A DNA stretch of 64,000 nucleotides from Nonomuraea maritima (lineage in GTDB: Bacteria; Actinomycetota; Actinomycetes; Streptosporangiales; Streptosporangiaceae): assembly GCF_900100395.1 (NCBI RefSeq), contig NZ_FNFB01000013.1, forward strand, positions 124,001 through 188,000, written 5' to 3'. The notes under the pieces are model-generated. The model worked only from the letters and a program-made list of their open reading frames with translations. It did no database searches and was not told the DNA's origin. Within the stretch, counting starts at the first letter, position 1, and each line of letters starts with the position of its first letter. Made by a program: the position numbers and the translations under genes. This document shows, in pieces, positions 34,018 through 43,459 of the stretch.

Positions 34018-34419
34018 ATGGAAAAGGTCGTCAAGAGCGAGGCGGAGTGGCGGCAGCAGCTGTCGCCCGAGGAGTACCACGTCCTCCGGCAGGCCGGCAC
34101 GGAGCGCCCGTTCACGGGGGAATACGTCGACACCAAGACCGAGGGCGTCTACTCGTGCCGCGCGTGCGGCACGGAGTTGTTCCGGTCTGACACGAAGTTC
34201 GAGTCGCACTGCGGCTGGCCGAGCTTCTTCGAACCGTCCGAGTCCGACGCGGTACGGCTCATCGAGGACCGCACCCTCGGCATGGTGCGCACCGAGGTGC
34301 GCTGCGCCCGGTGCGACTCGCATCTGGGGCACGTGTTCCACGGTGAGGGTTATCCGACCCCCACGGACGACCGCTACTGCATCAACTCGATCTCGCTGCG
34401 CCTCGAACCCAAGGCGTGA
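34018..34419 (+). CDS. msrB: Peptide-methionine (R)-S-oxide reductase MsrB
   Basis: 133 aa. It repairs oxidised methionine. Zinc is held by Cys47/Cys50 (CRAC) and Cys96/Cys99 (CARC). Catalytic Cys121 is in DRYCINSISLRL, and Cys65 (SHCGWPSF) is the likely resolving residue. ATG 34018 is 6 bases after a TACTCT -10 and has no ribosome site, suggesting a leaderless mRNA. A 12-bp-stem terminator follows. Confidence 0.96.
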   Translation: MEKVVKSEAEWRQQLSPEEYHVLRQAGTERPFTGEYVDTKTEGVYSCRACGTELFRSDTKFESHCGWPSFFEPSESDAVRLIEDRTLGMVRTEVRCARCDSHLGHVFHGEGYPTPTDDRYCINSISLRLEPKA

Positions 34420-34428
34420 TCACCTGGC

Positions 34429-34472
34429 CACGCGGCGTACCGATCGACGCTGAAGGGTACGTACGCCGCGTG
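34429..34472 (+). terminator. Terminator hairpin after msrB
   Basis: CACGCGGCGTAC (34429-34440) pairs perfectly with GTACGCCGCGTG (34461-34472) around a 20-nt loop, 10 bases after the msrB stop, and is followed by a short T-rich stretch. Confidence 0.75.
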
Positions 34473-34589
34473 CGCTTTGTCCATTTTCGCCATCGCTGGA
34501 TGACGATCGAGACCATCGGGCGCGTCGTCACCCAGCAGTGCAAGGTGTGCTCGAGGACACGGGTCAGGGTCCGCTGACGGGCCTGGACG

Positions 34590-35228
34590 TCAGCGCCGGG
34601 CGGGACGGCTCACGCGGCACGTCCGGTCGGAGTCGCCGAGGATGTTGGCGAGCACGGGGTTGCCGTTGCCGCCCGTCCTCGCGTGGACGAACACCACCGG
34701 CTCGGCCACGCCTCGGGCGCGCAGGTACGCGAGCCCGCGCTCGCACAGGGTGATCGCGGTGGACGAGTCGTGCGCGCTGTCCGGCAGATCCGTGTAGATG
34801 CGCAGATAGCCGCCGACCGTGCGGATGTCCTTCATCCGGCGCAGCGCCTTGTCGCCGGCGCCCCAGCTCGCGTGGAAGTAGTCGGCCGCCTGCCGGTCGG
34901 TGTGCCGGTGGTCGTCCTTGGCGTCCGCACCGCGCGCGGCCAGGGAACCGCCGGCGGGCCGTGCGCCGCTCCCCTCAGGTGTGGCGGCGGGCCCGTCCGG
35001 CAGGACCGCGCCACCGGTCCCTCCGAGCGCGGACGCACCCGGACCTGACACGGGCGTACGACCCCATCCGGCGACCGCGGCCGGCCCACCGCCCTCGGCG
35101 CCGGACGTCGCGCGCACGCCGACCAGCACGGCCACCACGCCTCCTGCCAGCACCGGCACCGCCACCCACAGCATCTTCCCGGTACGGCTCCGCACCGCGC
35201 GCCGGCGCGCCGCATGCCGTCCCCGCAT
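34590..35228 (-). CDS. Single-pass membrane protein with conserved C-terminal domain
   Basis: 212 aa. A basic N-terminus is followed by one transmembrane helix at about residues 20-40 (LWVAVPVLAGGVVAVLVGV), a low-complexity Gly/Pro/Ala linker to about 105, and a globular tail with VGGYLRIYTDLPDSAHDSS and VVFVHARTGGNGNPVLANI. The tail looks conserved in actinobacteria, but no function is known. ATG 35228 has GAGGGGGG upstream. Confidence 0.8.
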   Translation of the reverse strand: MRGRHAARRRAVRSRTGKMLWVAVPVLAGGVVAVLVGVRATSGAEGGGPAAVAGWGRTPVSGPGASALGGTGGAVLPDGPAATPEGSGARPAGGSLAARGADAKDDHRHTDRQAADYFHASWGAGDKALRRMKDIRTVGGYLRIYTDLPDSAHDSSTAITLCERGLAYLRARGVAEPVVFVHARTGGNGNPVLANILGDSDRTCRVSRPARR

Positions 35229-35368
35229 GCTGCCCCCCTCGGCCCTCTGGAACGTACCAAGCCCGAGTCTGGCAAAAGGGGTACGTCCCCGCAGCGGTAT
35301 CGCCGACTTGGGTATGACCCGCCGCGCTGCCCGGGCACACGCACCGAGCAGCGTTCGGCCGGTATGCG

Positions 35369-36070
35369 TCAGGGAAGGCTGGCGATGATCTCGCTGACCG
35401 GCTTGCGCGCGCCCGTGTAGAACGGGATCTCGACGCGGGTGTGGCGGCGGGCCTGCGCGCCGCGCAGCGTGCGCATGAGGTCGACGATGCGGTGCAGCTC
35501 GTCGGCCTCGAACGCGAGCATCCACTCGTAGTCGTTGAGCGAGAAACACGCGACCGTGTTGGCCCGCACGTCGGGGTACTCGCGCGCCATCCGGCCGTGC
35601 TCTGCCAGCATCGCCCGGCGCTCGGAGTCGTCGAGGAGGTACCACTCGTAGGAGCGCACGAACGGGTAGACGCTGACGTACGCCCGCGGCTCCTCCTCGG
35701 CGAGGAAGGCCGGGATGTGCGACTTGTTGAACTCGGCCGGCCGGTGCAGCGCCATCGCCGACCAGACCGGCCTGGTGTGCCGGCCGAGCTCGGTGCGCCG
35801 GAACCGCGCGTAGACGTCCTGGAGGTCCTCCGACGTCGGCGCGTGCCACCAGAACATGAAGTCGGCGTCGGCCCGGAAGCCCGCAACGTCGTAGACCCCC
35901 CTGGTCACGACGTCCTTGCCGGCGGCCTGGTCGAGCAGCTCCTGCACCTCGGCGGCCTGCTCTTCACGGTCGCCCGGGCAGTGCCCGGTGACCTGGAAGA
36001 CCGACCACATCGTGTAACGGATCACCTGGTTGAGATCGCGAGCCTTCGGCCGCGGAGCGCCCTCTGTCAT
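35369..36070 (-). CDS. hemQ: Coproheme decarboxylase HemQ
   Basis: 233 aa, chlorite-dismutase family. It decarboxylates Fe-coproporphyrin III to haem b, the last step of the Gram-positive haem route. SVYPFVRSYEWYLL carries the conserved Tyr region, and MALHRPAEFNKSHIPAFL supplies a plausible proximal His. It starts 5 bases after the hemY stop, so the two form an operon. Confidence 0.95.
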   Translation of the reverse strand: MTEGAPRPKARDLNQVIRYTMWSVFQVTGHCPGDREEQAAEVQELLDQAAGKDVVTRGVYDVAGFRADADFMFWWHAPTSEDLQDVYARFRRTELGRHTRPVWSAMALHRPAEFNKSHIPAFLAEEEPRAYVSVYPFVRSYEWYLLDDSERRAMLAEHGRMAREYPDVRANTVACFSLNDYEWMLAFEADELHRIVDLMRTLRGAQARRHTRVEIPFYTGARKPVSEIIASLP

Positions 36071-36075
36071 GGTGA

Positions 36076-37479
36076 CTATTCTCCCCGCAGGTGAAGGTGG
36101 TCCAGAATCCGGGCGGCGGCCTTGCGGGCGGAGCCCACGCAGGCCGCGATGCCGACACCGTCGTAGGCCGCGCCGCACACCGCGAGGCCGGGCTGCATCG
36201 CCACCGAGGCGAGGACCCTGGCCACCCGGTCGAGGTGACCGACGTTGTACTGCGGCAGCCCGCCGCCCCAGCGGGTGACGCGGGAGTCGACCGGCAGGCC
36301 GCTCGCGCCCATCACCTCGGCCATCTCGGCGGTGGCCAGCGAGACCAGCTCGGCGTCGTCGCGCTGCAGCAGGTGCTCCTCGCCGATCCGGCCGATCGAG
36401 CAGCGCAGGATCACGAGGTCGCCTGCCAGGTGGGGCCACTTCACCGAGCTGAACGTGACCGCCTTGACCGCCCGCCGCTCCACCGGGGGCACGAGGTAGC
36501 CGCTGGAGGCCACCGGCTGGGGGAACGCGTCGACGGGGTAGGCGAGGGTGACGACGGCCATGCTCGCGTACTGGATGCGGGCCAGCTCGTCGGCGGCCTT
36601 GGGCGCCTCGGCCTTGAGCAGCCGGCTGGTGGCGGGGCCCGGCGTGGCGAGGACGACCGCGTCGGCGTCGAGGACCTCGGGCCGCGGCACGGGACCGGTC
36701 ACCAGCCGCCAGCCGTGCTCGGTGCGGCTCAGCTCGCGTACGGTGACGCCGGTGCGGATGTCGGCTCCGGACGCCTTGGCGACCACCTCGGGCAGGCCGC
36801 CGAGACCGTTGCGGAGCGTGGTGAAGACCGGGCCGGCGTCTTTGGGCGCCTCGTCGACGAGCTGCCGCGCCGCGGACAGCAGCGACCGTTCGGTGCGCGC
36901 CACCGCGGCGACGCGCGGCATCGTCGCCTCCAGCGACAGCTGGTCGGCGCGGCCCGCGTACACGCCGCCGAGCAGCGGCTCGATCAGCCGGTCGAGGACC
37001 TCGCCGCCGACGCGCGCCCGGATGTAGGCGGCCACGGACACGTCGGTACGGACCAGCGTCGGCGGCAGGATCTGGTCGAGCGGCACGCGCAGCAGCCCGC
37101 CGGGAGAGATGATGCCCGACCTGGCCAGCTCGGCGAGGTCGGCAGGCACGCCCATGACCTGGCCCTTCGGCAGGTGTCTCAGGGCGCCCCTGCTGTAGAT
37201 GGCCGAGCGGGCGGTGCCGGGGAAGACCAGGTCGTCGCCGAGACCCACCGCCTTGGCCAGGTCGGCCGCCTCGGGCCGGCGGGCCAGCATGGCCTCTGCC
37301 CCCGCGTCGACGTTCACGCCGGCGACCTCGGAGGAGTACAGCTTGCCGCCGATGCGCGGCGCCCCCTCCAGGACGGTCACCCTGATCCGATCACCCGCGC
37401 CCTGGCGGAGATGCCACGCGGCGGCGAGACCGGAGATCCCTCCGCCGACCACGACCACGTGGGCCCGATTGCCTTCCAC
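36076..37479 (-). CDS. hemY: Coproporphyrinogen III / protoporphyrinogen oxidase HemY
   Basis: 467 aa. An FAD-binding Rossmann motif VVVVGGGISGLAAAWHL is at residues 8-24, with IGGKLYSSEVAGVNVDAGAEAML after it. The C-terminal dinucleotide segment is MQPGLAVCGAAYDGVGIAACV. With HemQ next to it, the enzyme very likely oxidises coproporphyrinogen III. GTG 37479 follows TAGCGT by 7 bases, again compatible with leaderless expression. hemE is close by but separated by a convergent lipoprotein gene. Confidence 0.95.
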   Translation of the reverse strand: MEGNRAHVVVVGGGISGLAAAWHLRQGAGDRIRVTVLEGAPRIGGKLYSSEVAGVNVDAGAEAMLARRPEAADLAKAVGLGDDLVFPGTARSAIYSRGALRHLPKGQVMGVPADLAELARSGIISPGGLLRVPLDQILPPTLVRTDVSVAAYIRARVGGEVLDRLIEPLLGGVYAGRADQLSLEATMPRVAAVARTERSLLSAARQLVDEAPKDAGPVFTTLRNGLGGLPEVVAKASGADIRTGVTVRELSRTEHGWRLVTGPVPRPEVLDADAVVLATPGPATSRLLKAEAPKAADELARIQYASMAVVTLAYPVDAFPQPVASSGYLVPPVERRAVKAVTFSSVKWPHLAGDLVILRCSIGRIGEEHLLQRDDAELVSLATAEMAEVMGASGLPVDSRVTRWGGGLPQYNVGHLDRVARVLASVAMQPGLAVCGAAYDGVGIAACVGSARKAAARILDHLHLRGE

Positions 37480-37585
37480 GTCCCCGACGCTATCGTCTCC
37501 GGAGGCCGCCCGGCCGCTCGGGTCGCGTGACCGTACCGTGATCGCCGACCGCAAACCGACCGCGCCCGGCGGCCGTCTTGAGGGT

Positions 37586-38554
37586 ATGAGGAGAATCCGG
37601 TACGGCATCGTGCTCACCGTGGCCTGCACGGCCCTGTTGGCCGCTGGTTGCGGCGGTGGTCCCACGGTGACCTCCACGTCCGGGTCGGCCCCGGCCCCCG
37701 CGTTCGCCGGTGGCGGTGAGAGCGCGGCCGACTCCGCCCGCGCCGTGGCGCCCGCCGAGCGCCCGATGGCCGAGGCGAAGCAGGACCCCGCCGCCACCGA
37801 CAGCGTCGTGTCGAACGTCGCGGCCACCCGCCAGGAGCGCCAGGTGATCTACACCGGGAGCGTGACCGTACGGGCCAAGGAGGTGGCCACGGCCGCGCAG
37901 CAGGCCAAGCAGATCGTCACGGAGGCGGGCGGCTACCTGAACCGCGAGGAGAGCAACTCGGCCGGCAGCGCCGAGGACACGGCGCTGCTGGAGTTCAAGG
38001 TGCCGCCGGCGAAGTACCCGGACGTGCTCCGGCGCTTCGGCGCCGAGCTCGGCAGGCAGCTGTCGGTGAACCAGGGCACCCAGGACGTCACCTTGCAGGT
38101 GGCGGACGTCGAGAGCCGGCTGCGGTCGGCCCAGGCGTCGCTGAAGTCGCTGCGCGAGCTGTTGGCACGGGCCGACACGATCGGGCAGGTGCTCCAGGTC
38201 GAGCGTGAGATCTCCTCCCGAGAGTCCGACCTGGAGGCGCTGCAGGCGCAGCAGAAGGAGCTGGCCGCGCAGGTCTCGATGGCCACGCTCACGCTGCGGC
38301 TGGTGGGCCCGGTCGCCGTGGTGGACGACCCGGCGGAGGAGCCTGCCGGTTTCCTCGGCGGCCTCAAGGCGGGCTGGGCCGCGCTGGTCGCGTTCGTGAA
38401 GGTCGCGCTCACGGCGGTGGGTGCGGTGCTGCCGTGGCTGGCGGTCGTGCTACCGCCGACCGCCCTGATCGTCTACCTCGTACGCCGTGCCCGTGCCCGC
38501 CGTCCCGCTCCGCCGCCCGCCGTCGCCGCCGAGCCCGGCCCCGAGGCGGGGTGA
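37586..38554 (+). CDS. DUF4349 lipoprotein
   Basis: 322 aa. A lipoprotein signal ends at LLAAGC (Cys22). DUF4349 covers about residues 85-300: QVIYTGSVTVRAKEVATAA, a coiled-coil stretch (SLRELLARADTIGQVLQVE and following), and a C-terminal transmembrane helix (VLPWLAVVLPPTALIVYLV). The protein may therefore be anchored at both ends. Function unknown. It sits on the opposite strand inside the hemE-hemY-hemQ cluster, its stop one base from the hemE stop. Confidence 0.9.
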   Translation: MRRIRYGIVLTVACTALLAAGCGGGPTVTSTSGSAPAPAFAGGGESAADSARAVAPAERPMAEAKQDPAATDSVVSNVAATRQERQVIYTGSVTVRAKEVATAAQQAKQIVTEAGGYLNREESNSAGSAEDTALLEFKVPPAKYPDVLRRFGAELGRQLSVNQGTQDVTLQVADVESRLRSAQASLKSLRELLARADTIGQVLQVEREISSRESDLEALQAQQKELAAQVSMATLTLRLVGPVAVVDDPAEEPAGFLGGLKAGWAALVAFVKVALTAVGAVLPWLAVVLPPTALIVYLVRRARARRPAPPPAVAAEPGPEAG

Positions 38555-38555
38555 T

Positions 38556-39578
38556 TCAGGACGTGGCCTCGTGGACGAGGTCGGTCAGGCGCTTGAGCTG
38601 GTCGGGGTCGGTGGACGGCAGCACGCCGTGGCCCAGGTTGAAGACGTGGCCCTCGGCGGCGCCGCCGCGGCGCAGCACCTCGCGGGCCTTGCGCTCGACG
38701 ACCTCCCACGGAGCCAGCAGGATCGCCGGGTCGAGGTTGCCCTGCAGCGCCTTGCCCGGCCCCACGCGGCGGGCGGCCTCGTCGAGCGGGACGCGCCAGT
38801 CGACGCCCACGACGTCGGCCCCGGCCTCGCCGAGCACGCCGAGCAGCTCGCCGGTGCCGACGCCGAAGTGGATGCGCGGGACGTCGGCGACGCCCGCGAA
38901 GATGCGCCGGGTGTGCGGCAGGATGAACTCACGGTAGTCGTCGGGCGCCACCGCCCCCACCCACGAGTCGAAGAGCTGCACGGCCGAGGCGCCCGCGTCG
39001 ATCTGGACGCGCAGGTGGGTGAGGACGATGTCGGTCAGCCGCTCCATCAGCGCGTGCCACAGCTTCGGCTCGCCGTACATCATGGCCTTGGTGCGGTCGT
39101 GGTTCTTGGACGGGCCGCCCTCGATGAGGTAGGAGCCGAGTGTGAACGGCGCGCCGGCGAACCCGATCAGCGGCGTGCCGCCCAGCTCGCCGGTGAGCGC
39201 GCGGATGGCCTCGGTGACGTACGGGACGTCGTCGGGCTCCAGCGGGCGCAGCACGTCGAGCGCCTTCGCGTCGCGGATGGGGTCGGCCACGACGGGCCCG
39301 ACGCCGGGCTTGATGTCGAGGTCGACGCCGATGGCCTTGAGCGGCACGACGATGTCGCTGAAGAAGATGGCCGCGTCGACCCCGTAGCGGCGTACCGGCT
39401 GCATGGTGATCTCGACGATCAGGTCGGGCGTCTCGCACGCGGTGAGCATCGGCACGCCCTCGCGGACCTTCAGGTATTCCGGCAGCGACCGGCCGGCCTG
39501 GCGCATGTACCAGACAGGCGTGTGGGGAACGGCCTGGCGGCGGCAGGCGCGGAGGAAGGCGGAGTCGGCGAGGTTCAC
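38556..39578 (-). CDS. hemE: Uroporphyrinogen decarboxylase
   Basis: 340 aa. The N-terminal signature PVWYMRQAGRSLPEY with Arg residues for substrate carboxylates is present, as are VDAAIFFSDI and LIGFAGAPFTL. It converts uroporphyrinogen III to coproporphyrinogen III, feeding HemY and HemQ. The start is GTG 39578. Confidence 0.97.
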   Translation of the reverse strand: MNLADSAFLRACRRQAVPHTPVWYMRQAGRSLPEYLKVREGVPMLTACETPDLIVEITMQPVRRYGVDAAIFFSDIVVPLKAIGVDLDIKPGVGPVVADPIRDAKALDVLRPLEPDDVPYVTEAIRALTGELGGTPLIGFAGAPFTLGSYLIEGGPSKNHDRTKAMMYGEPKLWHALMERLTDIVLTHLRVQIDAGASAVQLFDSWVGAVAPDDYREFILPHTRRIFAGVADVPRIHFGVGTGELLGVLGEAGADVVGVDWRVPLDEAARRVGPGKALQGNLDPAILLAPWEVVERKAREVLRRGGAAEGHVFNLGHGVLPSTDPDQLKRLTDLVHEATS

Positions 39579-40246
39579 CCCACAAGGGTGCCACGGACGG
39601 TCACCGGTTCGGCCCCGGACCCTCGCGTCAGCCGGAGTTCACGCAGGTCGGGACGGCGGCCGGAGCGAGGGTACAGATGCGAGGTGTCGGAAAAAGATGC
39701 ATTGGGTACACCAAATCATGATCAGATAGGCCGATGATGGTTTACCGGTCTGCTCGGCATCGGCATCGGGCACGGGTCGAACACACCCCATGCCCGCCCA
39801 GAGAGCCGGTCTCGAGTGGGCCAAAAGTCACCCAAGCCACCGCGCGGCACCGATTCAGCGACCACTTTCGGGACACGCCGAGCGCGTTGCGGGGAAATGT
39901 CAGCGCCACGTGCCAACGTCGGAGCCACGACCCGAAGAAAGGCCCCGGTTCGATGACTGGTGCGATGACCGCGCTGTGGAGTTCCCCAGAGCGCCACGGT
40001 GGGTACCTCGGTGGCCGCCACGACGGGAGCCGCCCGTCCCGCGGCGGCCGGCGCCCGTTCGAGCCGCCGTGCGGCGAAGGACGCGAGCCGGGCGCGTGCC
40101 CCGACCAGGCCGGCGGCCACGTGGTCACGATCGGCGCCACCGAGTCCACCCTTCCGGTTCGCCAGCTTGTTACGGCAGCGGCTTGATCACCAAGGATGAG
40201 CACCCCCGTGGTCCCCTTCCGTCCCACCTCGACCTACGCTTCGGCT
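39579..40246. other. 668-bp gap without a convincing gene
   Basis: Open frames on both strands lack start signals and recognisable domains. An AT-richer patch at 39690-39735 holds a near-palindrome (39701-39716) and ATCATGAT (39716-39723), which could be regulatory for hemE. A short frame from 39953 was considered and not called. Confidence 0.55.
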
Positions 40247-40843
40247 ATGACACTCGGTGACCAGCCGCCGCCTCCCGCCGCCTTCACGCGCGCGGTCGCG
40301 AGCATGCGGCCGGCCGAGGTCAGGCCCGAGATCGAGTTGGAAGACCTGCCCGCGCCCCAGCGGCTGGCCCCCTACGCGGCCGCCATCGGCGCCTCGGTCT
40401 ACCGCGACGACGACGAGCTGGCGGTCGGCCGGCTGATCCTCCTCTACGACCCCGACGGCCAGCGAGGCTGGGAGGGCCCGTTCCGGCTGGTCGCCTATGT
40501 CAGGGCCGACATGGAGCCGGAGATCACCTCCGATCCCCTGCTCGGCCCGGTGGCGTGGAGCTGGCTGACCGAGGCCCTCGACGCACACCACGCCGACTAC
40601 TCCGCCGCTGGCGGTACGGTGACAAGAGCCGTGTCCGAAGGTTTCGGCAACAAGGCCGACGATCCGGTCACGACCGAGCTCGAGCTGCGGGCGTCCTGGT
40701 CACCCTCCCAGGAGGACCTCTCGGGGCATGTGGCCGCCTGGTGCGACCTCATGTGCCTGGCCGCGGGCATCCCGCCGCTCCCGCCCGACGTGGCCGCCCT
40801 GCCACGCCGACGTGATGATCCGGAGAGTGACCGAACGAAGTGA
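40247..40843 (+). CDS. DUF3000 domain protein
   Basis: 198 aa, the expected size for DUF3000, an actinobacterial family of unknown function. Typical segments are FTRAVASMRPAEVRPEIELE, WEGPFRLVAYVRADMEPEI, and WCDLMCLAAGIPPLPPDV. Position between hemE and RNase D is, as far as I recall, conserved in Streptomyces. ATG 40247 comes 6 bases after TACGCT without a ribosome site; an ATG at 40199 is not in frame, and an in-frame GTG-type start at 40196 is possible. Confidence 0.88.
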   Translation: MTLGDQPPPPAAFTRAVASMRPAEVRPEIELEDLPAPQRLAPYAAAIGASVYRDDDELAVGRLILLYDPDGQRGWEGPFRLVAYVRADMEPEITSDPLLGPVAWSWLTEALDAHHADYSAAGGTVTRAVSEGFGNKADDPVTTELELRASWSPSQEDLSGHVAAWCDLMCLAAGIPPLPPDVAALPRRRDDPESDRTK

Positions 40844-40888
40844 GGGCACCAGTCAAGACAGCGCCAGCGTCATGAGGTCGGTGAGCTC

Positions 40889-42112
40889 ATGACAGAAGAA
40901 CGCACAGTGGAGCCGCTGCTCGAACCGCGCGAGGGCATCCCCCCGGTCATCGCCGACGCCGCCGCGCTGGCCGAGACGGTGGACAGGTTCGCCGCGGGCA
41001 CCGGTCCTGTCGCGGTCGACGCCGAGCGCGCCTCCGGCTACCGCTACGGCAACCGTGCCTATCTGGTGCAGCTGCGCCGGGCCGGCGCGGGCACCGCGTT
41101 GATCGACCCGATCGAGTGTCCCGACCTGTCCGGGCTCGACCGGGCGGTCGCCGACGCCGAGATCGTCCTGCACGCCGCATCCCAAGACCTTCCTTGCCTG
41201 CTCGAGGTGGGGTTCAGGCCGCGCCGGATGTTCGACACCGAGCTCGCAGGACGGCTGCTCGGCTACGAGCGCGTGGGGCTCGGCACGATGGTCGAGACCG
41301 TGCTCGGCCTGCGGCTGGAGAAGGGGCACTCGGCCGCCGACTGGTCGACCAGGCCGCTGCCGGAAGACTGGCTGCGCTACGCGGCGCTCGACGTGGAGGT
41401 GCTGGTCGAGCTCCGCGACGCGCTCCACGAGCAGCTCTCCGAGAGCGGGAAGCTGGAGTGGGCGCGCGAGGAGTTCGCCGCCGTGCTCGCCACCCCGCCG
41501 CCCGCCCCCAGGTCCGACCCGTGGCGGCGTACGTCGGGCATCCACAAGGTGCGCAACGTGCGCGCGCTGGCGATCGTGCGGGAGCTGTGGACCATGCGCG
41601 ACAGAATCGCGCGCGAGTCCGACCTCGCTCCCGGGCGGGTGCTGCCGGACGCGGCGATCGTCACGGCCGCGCTGGAAGGTCCGCGAACCAAGAAGGCGCT
41701 GACCGAAATTTCGGCATTCACTGGCAGAAGTGCGCGCAAGCACATGAGTGACTGGCTGGCCGCCGTCGCGCGGGCGCGGGCGCTGCCCGACAACCAGCTC
41801 CCCCTGCCCAGCACGGCCGGTGACGGGCCGCCGCCGCCCAACCGCTGGGCCGACCGCGACCCGGCCGCCGCCAAGCGGCTGGCCGCAGCGCGGGCCATGG
41901 TGTCCACGCTGGCCGAGCAGCACCACATGCCCACGGAGAACCTCCTGCAGCCCGACGCCGTACGCCGGCTGACGTGGGAGCCGCCCGCCGAGATCACCGA
42001 CGAGAGCGTGAGCGCGCGGCTGCGCGAGCTGGGCGCGCGGGAGTGGCAGGTCACGCTGACCGCCCACCCCATCGCCAAGGCGCTGGCCAAGCTGGAGACC
42101 CGCGACCTGTAA
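40889..42112 (+). CDS. rnd: Ribonuclease D
   Basis: 407 aa. A DEDDy 3'-5' exonuclease domain is shown by VAVDAERASGYRYGNRAYL (ExoI, DxE), IVLHAASQDLPCL (ExoII, Asp), and LRYAALDVEVLVEL (ExoIII, YxxxD). An HRDC domain follows at about residues 210-290. It trims tRNA and other stable RNA 3' ends. It is 45 bp downstream of the DUF3000 gene and probably co-transcribed. Confidence 0.93.
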   Translation: MTEERTVEPLLEPREGIPPVIADAAALAETVDRFAAGTGPVAVDAERASGYRYGNRAYLVQLRRAGAGTALIDPIECPDLSGLDRAVADAEIVLHAASQDLPCLLEVGFRPRRMFDTELAGRLLGYERVGLGTMVETVLGLRLEKGHSAADWSTRPLPEDWLRYAALDVEVLVELRDALHEQLSESGKLEWAREEFAAVLATPPPAPRSDPWRRTSGIHKVRNVRALAIVRELWTMRDRIARESDLAPGRVLPDAAIVTAALEGPRTKKALTEISAFTGRSARKHMSDWLAAVARARALPDNQLPLPSTAGDGPPPPNRWADRDPAAAKRLAAARAMVSTLAEQHHMPTENLLQPDAVRRLTWEPPAEITDESVSARLRELGAREWQVTLTAHPIAKALAKLETRDL

Positions 42113-42248
42113 CCGTGTGACCGGCCGGGCGCGGGGTCTGCCGGTACGGCCGCTCAGCGCCGGCCTGTCCATGCGGCGTGTCGTGCGGTCTGCCCGTGCG
42201 GTCTGCCCGTGCTGCCTCTGAGCAGTGCCTGTTGGGTGGGGTCGGTAC

Positions 42249-42295
42249 TTGACGCCCTCGGCGGCCCGGCCTTACCGTTCGGGAAAGCGCTTTCC
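42249..42295 (+). promoter_or_regulatory. Promoter and LacI-type operator of the sugar operon
   Basis: TTGACG (42249-42254) and TACCGT (42273-42278) are 18 bp apart. The perfect palindrome GGAAAGCGCTTTCC (42282-42295) covers the expected transcription start, a standard repression layout. The central CG and the sequence match LacI-family operators. A one-mismatch copy lies upstream of the LacI gene at 54151. Confidence 0.85.
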
Positions 42296-42313
42296 TTAGG
42301 TGAAGGGATCCTC

Positions 42314-43459
42314 ATGAGCGTGCGCACCATCGGCATCGTGATGAACGGTGTCACCGGACGGATGGGCTACCGCCAGCACCTGGTCCGTTCCGTCCTGGCC
42401 ATCAACGAGCAGGGCGGCGTCGCGCTCTCGGACGGCGAGCGGGTCAAGCTCAGGCCGGTGCTGGTGGGCCGCAGCGCCGACAAGCTCGCGGCCATCGCGA
42501 ACCGGCACGGGATCCCCGACGTGACCACCGACCTCGACGCCGCCCTCGCCGACGACGCCAACCTGATCTACTTCGACGCCCAGGTGACCAGCGCCCGGGT
42601 GAAGGCCGTGCTCAAGGCCGTCGACGCGGGCAAGCACGTCTACGTGGAGAAGCCCACGGCCGAGTCGACGCAGGAAGCGCTCTCGCTGGCCGAGGCCGCC
42701 GCCGCCAAGGGCGTCAAGAACGGCGTCGTGCAGGACAAGCTGTTCCTGCCTGGCCTGCTCAAGCTCAAGCGGCTGATCGACGGCGGCTTCTTCGGCCGCA
42801 TCCTGTCGGTGCGGGGCGAGTTCGGCTACTGGGTGTTCGAGGGCGACTGGCAGGAGGCCCAGCGCCCGTCGTGGAACTACCGGGCCGAGGACGGCGGCGG
42901 CATCGTGCTCGACATGTTCCCCCACTGGCACTACGTGATGGAGAACCTGTTCGGCCGCGTCCGGTCGGTCTACGCCCAGGCGACCACGCACATCCCGGCG
43001 CGCGTCGACGAGCAGGGGAACACCTACCAGGCGACCGCCGACGACGCCGCGTACGGGATCTTCGAGCTGGAGGGCGGGATCATCGCCCAGATCAACTCCT
43101 CCTGGGCGGTCCGCGTGCACCGCGACGAGCTGGTGGAGTTCCAGGTGGACGGCACGCACGGCAGTGCCGTCGCGGGCCTGCGCAACTGCCGCGCGCAGCA
43201 CCGCTCGGTCACCCCCAAGCCCGTGTGGAACCCCGATCTGCCGGCCACCGCGCGCTTCCGCGACGGCTGGCAGGAGGTGCCGGACAACGACGAGTTCGAC
43301 AACGGGTTCAAGATCCAGTGGGAGGGGTTCATCCGGCACGTGCTGGAGGACGCGCCCTTCCCCAACGACTTCGCCTCGGGCGCCCGCGGTGTCCAGCTCG
43401 CCGAGCTGGGTCTGCGCTCGTCCGCCGAGGGCCGCCGGATCGAGGTGCCGCAGTCGTGA
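42314..43459 (+). CDS. Gfo/Idh/MocA-family oxidoreductase
   Basis: 381 aa. The N-terminal NAD(P)-binding fold has IGIVMNGVTGRMGYRQHLV, where the usual GxGxxG is changed to GVTGRMG. HVYVEKPTAESTQEAL carries the family EKP motif. It probably oxidises a sugar or cyclitol. It begins an operon of three overlapping genes and lies 18 bp after a LacI operator. ATG 42314 has GAAGGGA upstream. Confidence 0.92.
   Translation: MSVRTIGIVMNGVTGRMGYRQHLVRSVLAINEQGGVALSDGERVKLRPVLVGRSADKLAAIANRHGIPDVTTDLDAALADDANLIYFDAQVTSARVKAVLKAVDAGKHVYVEKPTAESTQEALSLAEAAAAKGVKNGVVQDKLFLPGLLKLKRLIDGGFFGRILSVRGEFGYWVFEGDWQEAQRPSWNYRAEDGGGIVLDMFPHWHYVMENLFGRVRSVYAQATTHIPARVDEQGNTYQATADDAAYGIFELEGGIIAQINSSWAVRVHRDELVEFQVDGTHGSAVAGLRNCRAQHRSVTPKPVWNPDLPATARFRDGWQEVPDNDEFDNGFKIQWEGFIRHVLEDAPFPNDFASGARGVQLAELGLRSSAEGRRIEVPQS

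Noticed and set aside
39722..40227. Several frames of 65-160 aa in the gap between hemE and DUF3000
   Set aside because: None has a ribosome site, plausible composition or recognisable motif, and they overlap each other on both strands.
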